Origin: CAYJDG01 sp964368875
GTDB lineage: Bacteria; Pseudomonadota; Alphaproteobacteria; Micavibrionales; Micavibrionaceae
Direction of reading: 5' to 3'
DNA: 49,070 bases
NCBI GenBank assembly: GCA_964368875.1
Contig: CAYJDG010000011.1
Span: forward strand, 1-49,070
Positions 47,020 to 49,070 of the stretch are shown in pieces. The position numbers were made by a program, and so were the translations under genes. A model generated the notes under the pieces. It saw only the letters and a program-made list of their open reading frames with translations, had not been told where the DNA came from and did not search any database. Each line of letters opens with the position of its first letter. Within the stretch, counting starts at the first letter, position 1.

Positions 47020-49070
47020 TTAGAGGTAGGCTTCCTGTCGCAGGAGCTGGGTGCTGCCTTCGGTCTGGAAGACCTGAGCGCCGACCGAGGTCAGTGCCGT
47101 GATGTTGACGATACCACGAGTCGTCGCGGCATTGGTCAAAATATGCGCCGTCTGGTTGGTCCCGAGCAGGATCGGCCCGATCGGTATACAGTCGGCCAGC
47201 ACTTTGATGCTGTTATAGGTGATGTTGGCGGCATCGACGTTTGGCATGACCAGAAGATTGGCCGTGCCCTTGAGGGTCGAGTTCGGCATGACCTGGGCGC
47301 GGATTTCTTCGGAGAGGGCGCTGTCGGCATGCATTTCGCCATCCACTTCGAGATCAGGGGCGCGCATTTTCAGATCAAGATAGGCGGCGCGCATTTTAAA
47401 GGCGCTGTCGTTGTCATGACTGCCGTAATTCGAGTGCGAGATCAGCGCAACTTTCGGCGTGATGCCCATGCGTTTGATTTCGTCAGCGGCGAGCAGAGTC
47501 ATTTCAGAAATCTGCGCGATGCTCGGATCAGGGTTCACATGCGTATCACAGATAAAGATCGGACCGCGGGTCGGGTGGATCAGGCACGGCATGGCGGCGG
47601 CGGTTTCGACACCGGGGCGCAGGCCAATGATGCGGACGATGGCTTTGAGGTGGTTGCGGTAAGGCTCGACGGTGCCACAGACGAGGCCGTCGGCCTGACC
47701 TTTATGCACCATCAACGCGCCGATCACGGTCGGGTCGGTGCGGACAACATTGCGCGCATAGGACGCGGTCACGCCGGAGCGTTCCATGATTGCGTGGTAG
47801 GTCGTCCAGTAATCTTTATAGCGGGCATCATCAGCCGGATCGACGAGCTCGACGTCTTTATCAAGCTGCATGCGCAAGTGGAGGCGTTTGATGCGGGTTT
47901 CGATGACGTTGCGGCGGCCAATCAGAACCGGGCGGGCCATCTGTTCGTCGAGCACCGTCTGAACGGCCTGAATGACGCGTTCTTCTTCGCCTTCGCAGTA
48001 GACGATTTTCTTCGGATCGGATTTCGCCTTGGCAAAAAGCGGGCGCATCAGACCTTCGGTGCGGTAGAAATGCTGAGTCAGTTTGGCGCGGTAGGCATCC
48101 CAGTCGCGGATCGGGCGTGTCGCGACGCCCGTTTCCATCGCCACTTTGGCAACCGCAACCGGCAGTTCGACCATCAGGCGCGGATCGAAGGGTTTCGGAA
48201 TGAGGTAAGCCGGGCCGAATTCGAGATTCTCATTGTTATAGATGGCGGCCACTTCGGGGCTGACTTCCATGCGGGCGAGGGCGGCGATGGCTTTGACGCA
48301 CGCCATCTTCATTTCTTCGTTGATGGCGGTCGCGCCAACATCGAGCGCGCCGCGGAAGATGAACGGGAAGCAGAGGACGTTGTTGACCTGGTTCGTGTAG
48401 TCGGAACGACCCGTGCAGACAAGCGCATCAGGGCGGGCCTTGAGCGCTTCTTCCGGCATGATTTCCGGAGTCGGGTTGGCAAGCGTCAGCAGCAACGGCG
48501 ATTTCGCCATCGTCATCAGCATTTCAGGTTTCACCGCGCCAGCCGCAGAGAGACCGAGGAAAATATTCGCGCCTTCGAGGGCTTCGGTGAGCGTGCGGGT
48601 CTTGGTCGCGTTGGCAAATTTTTCCTTCTCAGGATCCATGCCTTCGTTACTGCCTTTATAGATCACACCGTTGCGGTAACAGGAGATGAAGTTATCTTTC
48701 GGCAGGCCGAGCTGGTGCAGCATGGTCAGGCAGGCAATCGCAGAGGCACCCGCGCCATTGGCAACGAGCTTGACTTCAGTCCATTTACGGCCTGTCAGGT
48801 GGAGCCAGTTGGTGATGGCCGCGCCGACGATGATAGCGGTGCCGTGCTGGTCGTCATGGAAGACCGGAATCTTCATGCGTTCGCGCAGTGTGCGCTCAAT
48901 TTCAAAACACTCAGGCGATTTGATGTCTTCGAGATTGATACCGCCGAAGCTTGGCTCAAGGGACGCGATGATCTCGATCAGTTTGGCCGGGTCTTTTTCA
49001 TTGATCTCGATGTCGATGGAATCGATGTCGGCGAATTTTTTGAAGAGGACGGCTTTGTCTTCCATCACCG
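47020..49070 (-). CDS. maeB: NADP-type malic enzyme fused to phosphotransacetylase-like domain, 5' end missing
   Basis: Oxidatively decarboxylates malate to pyruvate. The visible part begins inside the N-terminal malic domain at MEDKAVLFKKFADID, with PVFHDDQHGTAIIVGAA holding the metal/substrate Asp pair. The NAD(P) domain has ANGAGASAIACLTML and LTLANPTPEIMPEEA. The C-terminal PTA-like domain (from about KKIVYCEGEEERVIQA) includes GLVCGTVEPYRNHL and IMRIIGL-type sequence; in MaeB it is thought to regulate activity by acetyl-CoA rather than catalyse. About 90 residues are beyond position 49070 by family length. Downstream lies mgtE. PpdK in this window uses the same pyruvate pool. Confidence 0.95.
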   Translation of the reverse strand, partial: VMEDKAVLFKKFADIDSIDIEINEKDPAKLIEIIASLEPSFGGINLEDIKSPECFEIERTLRERMKIPVFHDDQHGTAIIVGAAITNWLHLTGRKWTEVKLVANGAGASAIACLTMLHQLGLPKDNFISCYRNGVIYKGSNEGMDPEKEKFANATKTRTLTEALEGANIFLGLSAAGAVKPEMLMTMAKSPLLLTLANPTPEIMPEEALKARPDALVCTGRSDYTNQVNNVLCFPFIFRGALDVGATAINEEMKMACVKAIAALARMEVSPEVAAIYNNENLEFGPAYLIPKPFDPRLMVELPVAVAKVAMETGVATRPIRDWDAYRAKLTQHFYRTEGLMRPLFAKAKSDPKKIVYCEGEEERVIQAVQTVLDEQMARPVLIGRRNVIETRIKRLHLRMQLDKDVELVDPADDARYKDYWTTYHAIMERSGVTASYARNVVRTDPTVIGALMVHKGQADGLVCGTVEPYRNHLKAIVRIIGLRPGVETAAAMPCLIHPTRGPIFICDTHVNPDPSIAQISEMTLLAADEIKRMGITPKVALISHSNYGSHDNDSAFKMRAAYLDLKMRAPDLEVDGEMHADSALSEEIRAQVMPNSTLKGTANLLVMPNVDAANITYNSIKVLADCIPIGPILLGTNQTAHILTNAATTRGIVNITALTSVGAQVFQTEGSTQLLRQEAYL

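Overview
This window looks like a draft chromosomal contig from an alphaproteobacterium of moderate GC content. Supporting signs are a single-step 5-aminolevulinate synthase, the conserved blocks xseB-ispA-dxs-tlyA and ispH-thrB-rnhA, a 17 kDa-antigen-type glycine-zipper lipoprotein, a MaeB malic enzyme fused to a phosphotransacetylase-like domain, and pyruvate phosphate dikinase. A run of 100 N inside htpG shows that it is an assembly scaffold. The genus cannot be fixed from the sequence. A single-chain glycyl-tRNA synthetase, where most alphaproteobacteria carry GlyQ plus GlyS, hints at a lineage outside the best-known orders.

Layout. 1-3.2 kb: the 5' part of a polyprenyl diphosphate synthase gene, diverging from a small membrane protein, a TrmN6-like tRNA methyltransferase and an unknown gene; then a GAF-GGDEF diguanylate cyclase. 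3.3-9.4 kb: accessory and envelope genes, including an AT-rich secreted protein with two Rap1a/Tai-like halves placed 3 bp behind glyS, and a secreted protein with two 110-residue repeats. 9.5-25.8 kb: housekeeping genes (ppdK, an HAD phosphatase, ygfZ, a heptosyltransferase-like GT9, a YejA-like binding protein, a macro-domain-like protein, a PfkB kinase, TetR/COQ9-like, hemA, ribokinase, PCD, a zincin-like protein without its zinc ligands, htpG with the gap, pdxH). 25.8-32 kb: a surface lipoprotein, a large unknown protein, then fabI-aroC-sppA. 32-41 kb: isoprenoid and housekeeping operons (xseB-ispA-dxs-tlyA; ispH-ygjV-like-thrB-rnhA) with an AGE-family epimerase. 41-49 kb: a PBP1A, a small accessory region (43.7-45.5 kb), mgtE and a partial maeB.

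How the genes work together. Dxs and IspH are the first and last steps of the MEP pathway. IspA and the polyprenyl synthase at the left edge use its products, so four isoprenoid genes lie in one 49 kb window. FabI, AroC, ThrB, HemA and PdxH cover fatty acid, aromatic, threonine, heme and PLP synthesis. PpdK and MaeB sit at the PEP-pyruvate-malate node.

The most unusual stretch is 44.13-44.93 kb. A 129-bp element with 24-bp imperfect terminal inverted repeats separates two divergent consensus-like promoters, each overlapped by an inverted repeat. One of them drives a small STGPRT-motif gene through an attenuator-like leader. A third copy of the repeat terminus lies after the next gene. No tRNA, rRNA, CRISPR array, transposase or prophage was recognised.
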